DNA from: a bacterium
GTDB lineage: Bacteria > Armatimonadota > Zipacnadia > Zipacnadales > UBA11051
Direction: 5' to 3'
Length of the DNA: 64,000 bases
Assembly (NCBI GenBank): GCA_021372615.1
Contig: JAJFUB010000013.1
Span: 62,001 to 126,000 of the forward strand
Positions 41,660 through 49,180 of the stretch are shown piece after piece. The notes under the pieces were generated by a model. That model worked only from the letters and a program-made list of their open reading frames with translations, ran no database searches and was not told where the DNA came from. How positions within the stretch are numbered: position 1 is the stretch's first letter; each line of letters opens with the position of its first letter. Position numbers and translations under genes: made by a program.

Positions 41660-42745
41660 ATGCAAGACGGGTTTGCCCAAGGTTGCCGTACGCGCGAGGT
41701 GTCGCGCGAGGGTATGCAAGAGCTGTCCATCACCTGCGCCGGGAAGCCGGCCGACGACCTGGAGTTGCTGGCCCGGCATGTCACCAGTGAGTGGGACGCG
41801 GGCGTCATCGCTGCGGAGTACTTCGGGCCCCGCCTGAACGGGTCAGCCCCGAGGGCGCGCGAAGTTCTGGCCCAGGCGACTATGCCCCTGACCTGGGTGC
41901 AAGGCGGCGACAAGGGAGAAGGCCTGGGGGGCATCCACCTGCGCGCCGTGACCGGCGCAGAGGTCCGGCCACTGCGGCTCGATGGCGTGGTCGTGGGCTC
42001 CGTGATCGAGGGACCCTATGCGGTGGAGTGCCTCCTGGGTGGCGTGCACTGCATGGACACCAGCCTCTCCGCCCCCGCGCAGGCACGGGCCACCTTCGAG
42101 CGCCTCGAGGACGCCCTGGCCCTGGCGGACATGGACTTCTCCCATGTGGCACGCACGTGGCTCTTCCTGGATGACATCCTCTCCTGGTACGACGACTTCA
42201 ACCCCGTCCGCACCACCTTCTTCACCGAGCGCGGGGTCTTCGACCGGATGGTGCCGGCCAGTACCGGCATCGGCGGCAGCAACCCCCATGGCGCCGCGAT
42301 GGTGACCGGCGCCTACGCCCTCAAGAGCAAGCACCCGGCCGTGACAGTGCAGGCCTTGCCCTCGCCGCTGCAGTGCCCGGCCCTCCAGTACGGCAGTTCG
42401 TTCAGTCGCGCCGTAGAAGTGGCCATGCCGGATCTGCGGCGCGTGTTCGTGTCCGGCACGGCGAGCATCGCCCCGAGCGGCGAGACCGCCCACGTCGGCG
42501 ACGTGGCGGCCCAGACCGCGCGCACCTGTGAGGTCGTCGAGGCCATCCTGCAGTCGCGGGGAATGGGCTGGGAGCACGTGACACGGGCGACGGCCTACGT
42601 GCGCTACGCCGAGGATGCCGGGGTGCTCGAGCAGCACTGCCGCACGGCGAACCTGCCTCCGCTGCCGGTCGTGGTGGCGCACAACGTCATCTGCCGCGAT
42701 GACCTGCTCTTCGAGTTGGAGGTCGACGCGGCGCTGCCGGTGTAG
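41660..42745 (+). CDS. RidA/YjgF-superfamily protein, chorismatase-like layout
   Basis: 361 residues. The C-terminal domain (RRVFVSGTASIAPSGETAHV, WEHVTRATAYVRYAEDAG, VVVAHNVICRDDLLFELEVD) is a RidA/YjgF fold. The N-terminal half (CLLGGVHCMDTSLSAPAQAR, MDFSHVARTWLFLDDI) looks like a second, diverged copy, as in FkbO/Hyg5 chorismatases and related tandem YjgF proteins. Chorismatase activity is possible but unproven; active-site residues were not checked. ATG is preceded by GGAGGA, 25 bases behind the PPC gene, so it is probably in the same transcript. Confidence 0.7.
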   Translation: MQDGFAQGCRTREVSREGMQELSITCAGKPADDLELLARHVTSEWDAGVIAAEYFGPRLNGSAPRAREVLAQATMPLTWVQGGDKGEGLGGIHLRAVTGAEVRPLRLDGVVVGSVIEGPYAVECLLGGVHCMDTSLSAPAQARATFERLEDALALADMDFSHVARTWLFLDDILSWYDDFNPVRTTFFTERGVFDRMVPASTGIGGSNPHGAAMVTGAYALKSKHPAVTVQALPSPLQCPALQYGSSFSRAVEVAMPDLRRVFVSGTASIAPSGETAHVGDVAAQTARTCEVVEAILQSRGMGWEHVTRATAYVRYAEDAGVLEQHCRTANLPPLPVVVAHNVICRDDLLFELEVDAALPV

Positions 42746-42751
42746 GGTGCG

Positions 42752-42835
42752 GCAGCACCGTGGTGCTGCAGTACTGACGGACCACTTTGAGCGCCCGCTA
42801 GTGCGGGCGCTCAATGGTGTCCGCCAGCGGACACC
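42752..42835. repeat. Three consecutive perfect hairpins
   Basis: Three perfect inverted repeats in 84 bases: GCAGCACC/GGTGCTGC (42752-42769), TTGAGCGCCCGC/GCGGGCGCTCAA (42787-42814, 4-base loop) and GGTGTCCGC/GCGGACACC (42816-42835). No T-runs. They lie between the RidA-like stop and the PQQ-propeller start and may end the upstream transcript or stabilise its 3' end. Confidence 0.6.
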
Positions 42836-42947
42836 GGGCAGGTCACCGCGCTCGGGACAACGAAGTACGGTCGTCGCGTAGAGCAGGGGCAAAGACCCGG
42901 CAGCCCTCGGGTTGGCGCCTCATCTCCGCCGTTATGAGGTCCCAACC

Positions 42948-44564
42948 ATGAGGGTCGGTCGGTCTGTGCTGCTCGCATCCCTACCCGTGCTGCTGTCCGC
43001 GCTATCTCCCTTCGCCATCGCCGCCGACTGGCCCCAGTGGGGCAACACTCTGGGCCGCAACATGGTCGCCGTGGAGACTGGGCTGCCGAGCTACTTCTCC
43101 GTCGGCGTGCCCGGCCGCGGCGACTCATGGGTCACCAAGCCCGAGAACCTCAAGTGGGCCGCTCGCCTGGGCAGCCAGACGTATGGCAGCCCCGTTATCG
43201 CTGGCGGCAAGGTGTTCATCGGCACGAACAACGGCGCTCCCCGCAACTCTCGGCTGACCGGCGACCGGCACGTACTGATGTGCTTCAGCGAGGCTGACGG
43301 GAAGTTCCTGTGGCAGATGGCCACCCCGCGGCGAGCGCGCTCGGCGAACTTCAACCCCGACTACGGGATGCTCGGCCTGTGTGTCGCGGCCGCGGTAGAC
43401 GATAGCCGCGCCTACGTCGTCACCAGCCGCTGCGATGTGGTGTCCATGGCCCTGGACCCGCTGGGCCCGGAGAAGAAGCCCCTCTACGCCAAGGAAGCCT
43501 CCTACCTGGCCTTCCCCGCCTCCGAGCACGTCGGCGCCAGCCGCAGCGGCCCGGTCGTGAGCATCCGCCCCGGCGGTCCCGTCGCGCTCAGCCAGAGCGA
43601 TGCGAATCTCGCTTGGGTCTACGACATGGTCGCTGGCGCGGGCAGTTGGCCCCACGAAGCCAGCAGCTCGTCGGTGCTGCAGGTGGATGACGTGCTCTAC
43701 GTCGGCACGGCGAACGGCAAGGGCAGCGATCACCGCACCACTCCCTCGCCCGGCGGTGCCAGTCTGATCGCGCTCGACAAGCGTACCGGGAAGCTCCTGG
43801 CTCGAGACAACGCCGGGATCGCGCCAGGCGTCTTCCATGGCCAGTGGTCGTCCCCGTCCTATGGGGTCGTCAACGGACGTCCGCTGGTGTTCTACGGCGG
43901 CGGGGACGGCGTGTGCTACGCCTTCGACGCCAAGCCCGAGCCGCGCGGCAACGGCAAGCCGGGCGCGCTCCGCTGTGTATGGCGATGTGACGGGAACCCG
44001 CCCGAGGCGCGGCGGAGAGGCTACCGCGACTCCGCCGGGCCGAATGACATCATCGGCACGCCCGTCTTCGACAGCAACCGGGTCTACGTGGCCACCGGCC
44101 AGGACCCGCGGCACGGCCCCGGCCGGGGCTGCCTGACTTGCATAGACGCGACAAAGGCGGGCAAGCTCACCGACGGGGCGGGCGTGCGTTGGCGCTACAA
44201 GGGTATCGGCCGCACCTGCTCGACCGTCTCGGTGGCTGATGGCTTGGTGTATGCGGTGGACTTCGCCGGTACGCTGCACTGCGTGGACGCGCAGACCGGC
44301 AAGCTGGTGTGGAGCCAGAACCTGCAGTCCAAGGTCTGGGGTTCGACTCTGTGCGCTGACGGCAAGGTGTACGTGGGTACCGAGCGCGGTCAACTGTGGA
44401 TCATGAAGGCAGGCCGGCAGAAGCAGGTACTGTCCACCATAGCGATGCGCAGCCCGATCTACACGACGCCGGCCGCCGCGAATGGCGTGCTGTATGTGGC
44501 GACCCACCGGTACCTATACGCGTTCGCCAGGCCGAGCCAGGATGGCGAAGTGGCGCGTCGGTGA
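42948..44564 (+). CDS. Exported PQQ-like beta-propeller protein
   Basis: 538 residues with signal peptide (SVLLASLPVLLSALSPFAIA-AD). The mature start DWPQWGNTLGRNMVAVETGL is the usual opening of PQQ-like (BamB/alcohol dehydrogenase-type) propellers in planctomycete-like bacteria. Blades with A-x-D-x-x-G-K/T patterns recur: SEADGKFLWQM, IALDKRTGKLLARDN, CIDATKAGKL, CVDAQTGKLVWSQNL. Extracytoplasmic; binding partner or redox role unknown, and presence of a real quinone cofactor is not shown. Ends 58 bases before the tRNA. Confidence 0.85.
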   Translation: MRVGRSVLLASLPVLLSALSPFAIAADWPQWGNTLGRNMVAVETGLPSYFSVGVPGRGDSWVTKPENLKWAARLGSQTYGSPVIAGGKVFIGTNNGAPRNSRLTGDRHVLMCFSEADGKFLWQMATPRRARSANFNPDYGMLGLCVAAAVDDSRAYVVTSRCDVVSMALDPLGPEKKPLYAKEASYLAFPASEHVGASRSGPVVSIRPGGPVALSQSDANLAWVYDMVAGAGSWPHEASSSSVLQVDDVLYVGTANGKGSDHRTTPSPGGASLIALDKRTGKLLARDNAGIAPGVFHGQWSSPSYGVVNGRPLVFYGGGDGVCYAFDAKPEPRGNGKPGALRCVWRCDGNPPEARRRGYRDSAGPNDIIGTPVFDSNRVYVATGQDPRHGPGRGCLTCIDATKAGKLTDGAGVRWRYKGIGRTCSTVSVADGLVYAVDFAGTLHCVDAQTGKLVWSQNLQSKVWGSTLCADGKVYVGTERGQLWIMKAGRQKQVLSTIAMRSPIYTTPAAANGVLYVATHRYLYAFARPSQDGEVARR

Positions 44565-44583
44565 CACAGGGCACAAATTGCTG

Positions 44584-44612
44584 TTGCATCGAGTGGGGAG
44601 TCTGAGTATAAT
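44584..44612 (+). promoter_or_regulatory. Promoter of the initiator tRNA gene
   Basis: TTGCAT (44584-44589), 17-base spacer, consensus TATAAT (44607-44612), with the tRNA starting 11 bases later. Position and strength are as expected for a tRNA promoter. Confidence 0.75.
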
Positions 44613-44622
44613 GGCAATCTAT

Positions 44623-44699
44623 CGCGCGGTGGAGCAGTCCGGTAGCTCGCAAGGCTCATAACCTTGAGGTCAGAGGTTCGAATCCTCTCCGCGCTACCA
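44623..44699 (+). tRNA. tRNA-Met (CAT), initiator type, CCA encoded
   Basis: 77 bases. Acceptor stem CGCGCGG pairs with CCGCGCT except for the first pair, C1 opposite T72: the mismatch that marks initiator tRNA-fMet. D-arm GAGCAG...GGTAGCTC matches the initiator form. Anticodon CAT at 44657-44659 in a CAAGG/CCTTG stem (only two of the usual three G-C pairs), T-arm GAGGTTCGAATCCTC and ACCA end. The minus-strand serine recombinase gene reads into its 3' half, which marks this tRNA as the likely integration site of the downstream element. Confidence 0.9.
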
Positions 44700-46365
44700 A
44701 ACCATTCACCACTGGCTCCGGAACCTTGTACTGTATCTCTACAGTCAGGTCATCCGGGGTCAGTTTCATTTCTGAGACATGGTTGCGAACGAGTCTCTTC
44801 AGGTCTGCAGGGCTCCCTCCGGCGAGCAGGCGCTCCGTGTCGCGGCGGTAGGCCATGACCTCCTCGGTCTTCAGCATGGGTAGATCGCGAGCCACTCCTC
44901 GCTGGACCTCTGCCTGTTGCTTCTCGAACTGCAACTCTCGCAGACGCTCATTCGCCCGGGCTGCGTCCGCCAGGCCATCCTCTATGGCTGTGCGAACGTT
45001 GGCGATCTTCTGCTCGACCCCCTTCAGGCTCTTGTCGGCGGCCGCTGTCAGAGCCCCAGTCGCTCCACACAGGGCGCTCAGTTCGTCGTTGACCATCCGA
45101 GTGAACTTGCCAGCGTCACTGCAGAAGCCCAGAAGGCCCTGCAGCCCCGCCATGACCTCTGCCTCCACCTCCTGTTGGGGGACGTAGACCCCCGGCCCAC
45201 AGCCAAGGCCCTTGCGATATGGCTGGCTTCCGCACACATAGTAGTTCTGCCCCTCAGCCACGCGGCGGCCTATCATGTTGTTGCCACAGCGTGCGCACTT
45301 GAAGAGTCCCCCGGACAGTAGGTACCGCGATTCACGACTCCTGCCGTAGCCCGCGTCAAAGCCCTGGTGCCTCTTCCGTTCCCGCGCTTCCAGCACCGCC
45401 CGCGCTTCGTCTTCCGTGATGAGCGCCTGGTGGGCCTTCTCGACGATCAGCCACTCCGACGGGGGACGCTTCCGCCCGTTCTTGTGGTGGACGTTCCAGA
45501 CCCCGAAGCCGCAGTACTGCAGCAGCACGTTGGGCTCCAGCAGTGAGTTCCAGGTGGAGGTTGACCAGAAGGGATTCCGTCGAGCCGGGATCGCGTGATG
45601 GTTGCAGAAGTCGCGGAGTTCTTCGAGGGAAGCGCCGTTGGCGGCCAGATTCACAAAGCAATGCCTTGCCCATTCCATTGTCGGCTGTCCAGCGACGATG
45701 GTCTCGTCTGGGACCCAGACGCTCTTGGTCTGCGGACGGCCATGCTTGACCTGGCCTCGGTCGAGTTGCTGTAGCCGGTACCCCCAGAGAGGTTGTCCGC
45801 CATTCTTGTAGCACCAGCCGGTCTCCGGATCGCGCGTCTGCACGTTCGCGCGACAGCCCTTGCGCGTATGGAATGCCACCTCCCGACTGAAGGCCTCGTT
45901 CTTGGCGAAGGTGATGGCCTCCAGGTAGACCCCCGAGACGGTCTCCGTATCCATGTCCGGGTCGTTGAGGGACACAATCTCCAGCCCCTGCGCCTTCAGG
46001 TCCCGGAAAAGTTGCCTGCCCTTCATGCTGTCCCGCGAGAAGCGCGAAAGGTCGTGGACCAGTATGATCGTGACATCGGCCCGCGCCTTGGCCACCTCGA
46101 TCATCCGGCGAAACTCATGGCGGCGCTCCTCGTGCCGGAAGGCGCTTGCGGCTTCTTGGAAGGTCTCGACGATCTCTATGCCGTGGCGCTCAGCATATTG
46201 CTCGATCTCGCGCAGTTGCTCCGGGATGGACAGGCCTCGTTCCTCCTGGCCCTCCGTTGACACGCGGCCCCAGGCCAGAGCCTTGCGGGGTCCCTTCTCC
46301 GCCGCTCCTGAACCTGGCTGCGATGCGCGGATGATCTGTTGGGCGAGACTGATCTTGTCTTCCAT
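44656..46365 (-). CDS. Large serine recombinase
   Basis: 569 residues. The catalytic domain has LAWGRVSTEGQEERGLSIPE with nucleophile Ser36 and ILVHDLSRFSRDSMKGR with the Arg-rich helix. A recombinase domain follows (QPLWGYRLQQLDRGQVKHGR). The zinc-binding part FKCARCGNNMIGRR...YYVCGS...LGCGPG and a coiled coil (SLKGVEQKIANVRTAIEDG) are as in phage and ICE integrases. The last codons (ARRGFEPLTSRL) are the antisense reading of the tRNA T-arm and anticodon arm; the TGA lies in the anticodon loop. The ATG behind GAGGGG was chosen. Likely integrates or excises the element at the tRNA gene. Confidence 0.9.
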   Translation of the reverse strand: MEDKISLAQQIIRASQPGSGAAEKGPRKALAWGRVSTEGQEERGLSIPEQLREIEQYAERHGIEIVETFQEAASAFRHEERRHEFRRMIEVAKARADVTIILVHDLSRFSRDSMKGRQLFRDLKAQGLEIVSLNDPDMDTETVSGVYLEAITFAKNEAFSREVAFHTRKGCRANVQTRDPETGWCYKNGGQPLWGYRLQQLDRGQVKHGRPQTKSVWVPDETIVAGQPTMEWARHCFVNLAANGASLEELRDFCNHHAIPARRNPFWSTSTWNSLLEPNVLLQYCGFGVWNVHHKNGRKRPPSEWLIVEKAHQALITEDEARAVLEARERKRHQGFDAGYGRSRESRYLLSGGLFKCARCGNNMIGRRVAEGQNYYVCGSQPYRKGLGCGPGVYVPQQEVEAEVMAGLQGLLGFCSDAGKFTRMVNDELSALCGATGALTAAADKSLKGVEQKIANVRTAIEDGLADAARANERLRELQFEKQQAEVQRGVARDLPMLKTEEVMAYRRDTERLLAGGSPADLKRLVRNHVSEMKLTPDDLTVEIQYKVPEPVVNGLVARRGFEPLTSRL

Positions 46366-46528
46366 AGGAGCCCCTCTGGCTGCCTCTCGCGGACCTGCGA
46401 TGTGCACTCCCCCTGATTATACAACGTGACGGCGATTATGTCTTGATGGCAATGGCCTGACAGCGCCGCGCCTCCAGTACCGTGCCGCGGGGAAGGCGGC
46501 TGCACGGCTACTTCTGCCAGCCGTCCAT

Positions 46529-46637
46529 CACCCCTGTTGCAGCGTTACAGGGTTACACCCCTGTTGCAGAACTCCTCCCGCGAGGAGTAGTAGCCGCAAG
46601 TTCTGGAACAGACCCCTCAACCTGTAACCTTGTAACC
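46529..46637. repeat. Iteron-like direct and inverted repeats
   Basis: CACCCCTGTTGCAG occurs exactly twice (46529-46542 and 46556-46569, 27 bases apart). GGTTACA (46551-46557) is answered by two TGTAACC copies (46622-46628, 46631-46637), and ACTCCTC/GAGGAGT forms a hairpin in between. The block sits between the primase-helicase and recombinase genes, where an element origin or regulatory site would be expected. Confidence 0.45.
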
Positions 46638-46639
46638 CC

Positions 46640-48751
46640 CTATGCCGTCTTCAGCCCGATCCCGGTGTACTGCCGCGTCGGCCTGCCGTTGTGCCGCAGA
46701 GTCACCTTGTCGAATCGCTCCCCGATGTTCGTGCCGAACGTCGTGCTTGACATGCGCTCGCGTGGAGGCAGCCCGGCCTCGTCGCAGTAGTCCTGGTAGG
46801 CCTTGAACAGTTCGCCAGCGGGCACTCGCAGGTTCTCGCCGGCCTCGCAGTATTGGGCGAGGAAGTCGCCGAGACGGTCGGACACTTCCTGCCACTGCTG
46901 CGAGGCCATCACGACTGCCTCCGGTTGCGGTAGCCCTTCGGCGATCCACAACCCTGCGCCCGCCACCGCCCAGGCGAGAATCCCCGGCAGTTCGGCCATG
47001 AGCCTGTCGCGCAAGTCCGGTTCGGCCTGCGGGCTGAAGCTCCGCGTGAAGGGTATGAGGCGCACCCTTCGCCAGAAGTCGAGGCTGTCGTCGTGAACAC
47101 GCGGTCGGTGGTTGCAGGCCAGCCAGAGCTTCCCGCAGGGCTGGAACGAATAGGGCATCGCATAGAGTGCCCGCGCCGTCATGGGGTCCCCGCCTGTCCA
47201 GGCTTTGAGACGGCTCTCGTTGAGACGGGCGGCCTCGGCGGTCTCGCTGGCAGTGACTACGCGCGCGCCGTCGAGAACCACCACGTCACAGGATACGCTC
47301 GCTCGGTTCGCGGCCTCGAAGGTGCCGAAGCCCGTGTTCGCGGCGTAGTCGCCGAGGACCGCGCGAAGAAGGTCAAGCAAGACCGACTTCCCGTTACTGC
47401 CGCGCCCATGTAGCAGGAAGAACACCTGCTCACTCATAGCTCCGGTGAGGCTGTATCCGATGGCCCGCCAGACGAAGTTGACAAGCTCCCCGTCATCGGC
47501 AAAGGCCTCCTGCAGGAACCGACTCCACCGCGGACACGTCGCCTGCGGGTCATAGGCCACGGTCGTCTGCTTCGTCACGAGGTCGGCGGCGGCACCGTCG
47601 CGCAGGGCCGCCGTCCGCAGGTCCACAATACCATTCGGCACACCTAGCAGGTAGGGGTCGGCGTCCCAGTCGTTGCCCCGATCCGCGATAGGCAACTCGT
47701 TCTTCGCCAAGTCGAGACACGCGGTCAGCTTCGCCGCCGACTCCGAGGAGAAGGCCCAGGTCCGTCCCTCCTTGTCATCGAGTCGGCCAGCAGCATCATA
47801 GCGCCGCCGCGCGGCTGCCTTGACAAGGCGCTTGAGTTCGCCGCCACTGTCCACTTGCCAACGGTGTTCCGCAAACAGCAGCCATCGGTTGCGCCGATGG
47901 TCGAATCGGACGCGATCACCGAACAGGTCGGCGAATAGCTCCGCGTTGCCGCTGTCGGTGCGGCGGTACGCATTGATGCGCGCGTCATGCGGTTCCAGGT
48001 CCCCCACCGGTTCGTACCGGCCTATGCTGGCGGCGATCCGGGCGACTTCCGAATCAGGCAGGGGCGGCTGGTATTCGCGGTTACGCGCTTGCAGTGCCGC
48101 CAGCATTTCCTCCGCCCTCAGTCCCGCTCGCCGCAACTTCCCGGCCAGGCTCGCCAGGGCGCAGTTCCGCTCGCCCTCTTTGATGGGTCCTACCGCTGCT
48201 GGTCTGCCCTTCTGCGGCTTGTCGGCGTCCGCGCGCAGGGCCTCCAGCAACCACTGCGGACACTCGGCCAGGGCGACTTCATCCGGGCTGCAGCCGTAAG
48301 CCCACGAGTATTCAGCCCCTGTGGGATGTATGCTTCCTGCCGCCACTACATAGCCGCCTGCGGCTTTCACGTGCAAGCCGGGTCCAACGGCTTCTCCCCG
48401 CGAGTCGTTCCTCACCGGGAATGGTGGATGCGCGAAGTAGAAGTGAGTCCCGCCGCCGGGCCTCCCGGTCTCGACGGCCAAGGTCGCAGGCATGGGCTTG
48501 CCGGCCAGAGAGGAGCGCCCCTCCTCGTCGTCAACGTCCAGCACGAGCAGCCCCGAGGTCGGGCCGCAGGCAATGCCGACGTTCGCGAGAGACCACTTCC
48601 CCCACCATGCCCTGATCTGCGCCGGGTCGGTGGTTGCCTCAGTGACACCGTGCTCATTCTGAGGTCTCTTGGCGCGCGGTCTGAGAGGAAAGACGGGCCA
48701 TCCTCGGGCCGCATACGCTAAGGCTGTCTCCACGAACACCCTAGTTGACAT
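46640..48751 (-). CDS. Primase-polymerase / D5-type SF3 helicase
   Basis: 703 residues. The N-terminal 190 are a bifunctional primase-polymerase: AARGWPVFPLRPRAKRPQNE, the catalytic D-x-D in SGLLVLDVDDEEGR, GGGTHFYFAHP and the later His-containing AGGYVVAAGS. A linker leads to the D5_N/SF3 helicase with Walker A in FFLLHGRGSNGKSVLLDLLR and VVLDGARVVTASETAEA/LWLACNHRPRV as later helicase motifs. Typical replication protein of phages, plasmids and integrative elements. GAGGG precedes the ATG. Should initiate replication of the excised element. Confidence 0.9.
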   Translation of the reverse strand: MSTRVFVETALAYAARGWPVFPLRPRAKRPQNEHGVTEATTDPAQIRAWWGKWSLANVGIACGPTSGLLVLDVDDEEGRSSLAGKPMPATLAVETGRPGGGTHFYFAHPPFPVRNDSRGEAVGPGLHVKAAGGYVVAAGSIHPTGAEYSWAYGCSPDEVALAECPQWLLEALRADADKPQKGRPAAVGPIKEGERNCALASLAGKLRRAGLRAEEMLAALQARNREYQPPLPDSEVARIAASIGRYEPVGDLEPHDARINAYRRTDSGNAELFADLFGDRVRFDHRRNRWLLFAEHRWQVDSGGELKRLVKAAARRRYDAAGRLDDKEGRTWAFSSESAAKLTACLDLAKNELPIADRGNDWDADPYLLGVPNGIVDLRTAALRDGAAADLVTKQTTVAYDPQATCPRWSRFLQEAFADDGELVNFVWRAIGYSLTGAMSEQVFFLLHGRGSNGKSVLLDLLRAVLGDYAANTGFGTFEAANRASVSCDVVVLDGARVVTASETAEAARLNESRLKAWTGGDPMTARALYAMPYSFQPCGKLWLACNHRPRVHDDSLDFWRRVRLIPFTRSFSPQAEPDLRDRLMAELPGILAWAVAGAGLWIAEGLPQPEAVVMASQQWQEVSDRLGDFLAQYCEAGENLRVPAGELFKAYQDYCDEAGLPPRERMSSTTFGTNIGERFDKVTLRHNGRPTRQYTGIGLKTA

Positions 48752-48838
48752 GAGTTCCCTCGCGGTAGGGGAGGGATCAAAGCGGGGGCCGCACCGCGAG
48801 GAAGACGGCCCCACGCATCGATCCAAAGTTCTGCAGAG

Positions 48839-49084
48839 CTACGTGGCTGGAACTGCCTCCTCGCCAGGTTGCGCCTGTGCAGGCGGCTCGTCAGGAAGCA
48901 AGCAGCGGACATTCGGGTTCTTCGTCGGCGGTTCGGTGAGCAATCCGGGATGGTCCGCCAAGTACGCCTGCGCCACCAGTCGCGCCAACACGGCCTCAAG
49001 CTCGCGGAGCGCCGCGCCCGGAGCGGTCTGATCGCCAAGGGTATATGTCATCTTGTACTGTATGAGGCGCGCTGACATGCCCAT
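48839..49084 (-). CDS. Small element-encoded hypothetical protein
   Basis: 81 residues from the ATG behind GAGAG; a longer frame (97 residues) is possible. IQYKMTYTLGDQTAPGAALR and ELEAVLARLVAQAYLADHPG suggest a short strand followed by a helix; the acidic, Pro-rich tail ends AVPAT. Lies 87 bases upstream of the primase gene on the same strand. No family recognised; small helper or accessory proteins are common at this place in elements. Confidence 0.45.
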   Translation of the reverse strand: MGMSARLIQYKMTYTLGDQTAPGAALRELEAVLARLVAQAYLADHPGLLTEPPTKNPNVRCLLPDEPPAQAQPGEEAVPAT

Positions 49085-49180
49085 TCGCTCTCGAAAACGA
49101 AGAAACCGGACACGTGGCCCCTCGTGCGACAAAGGCCAGTGTCCGGCTTCTATCCTGCCGACTGTGCTGCAGGAAGTGAA

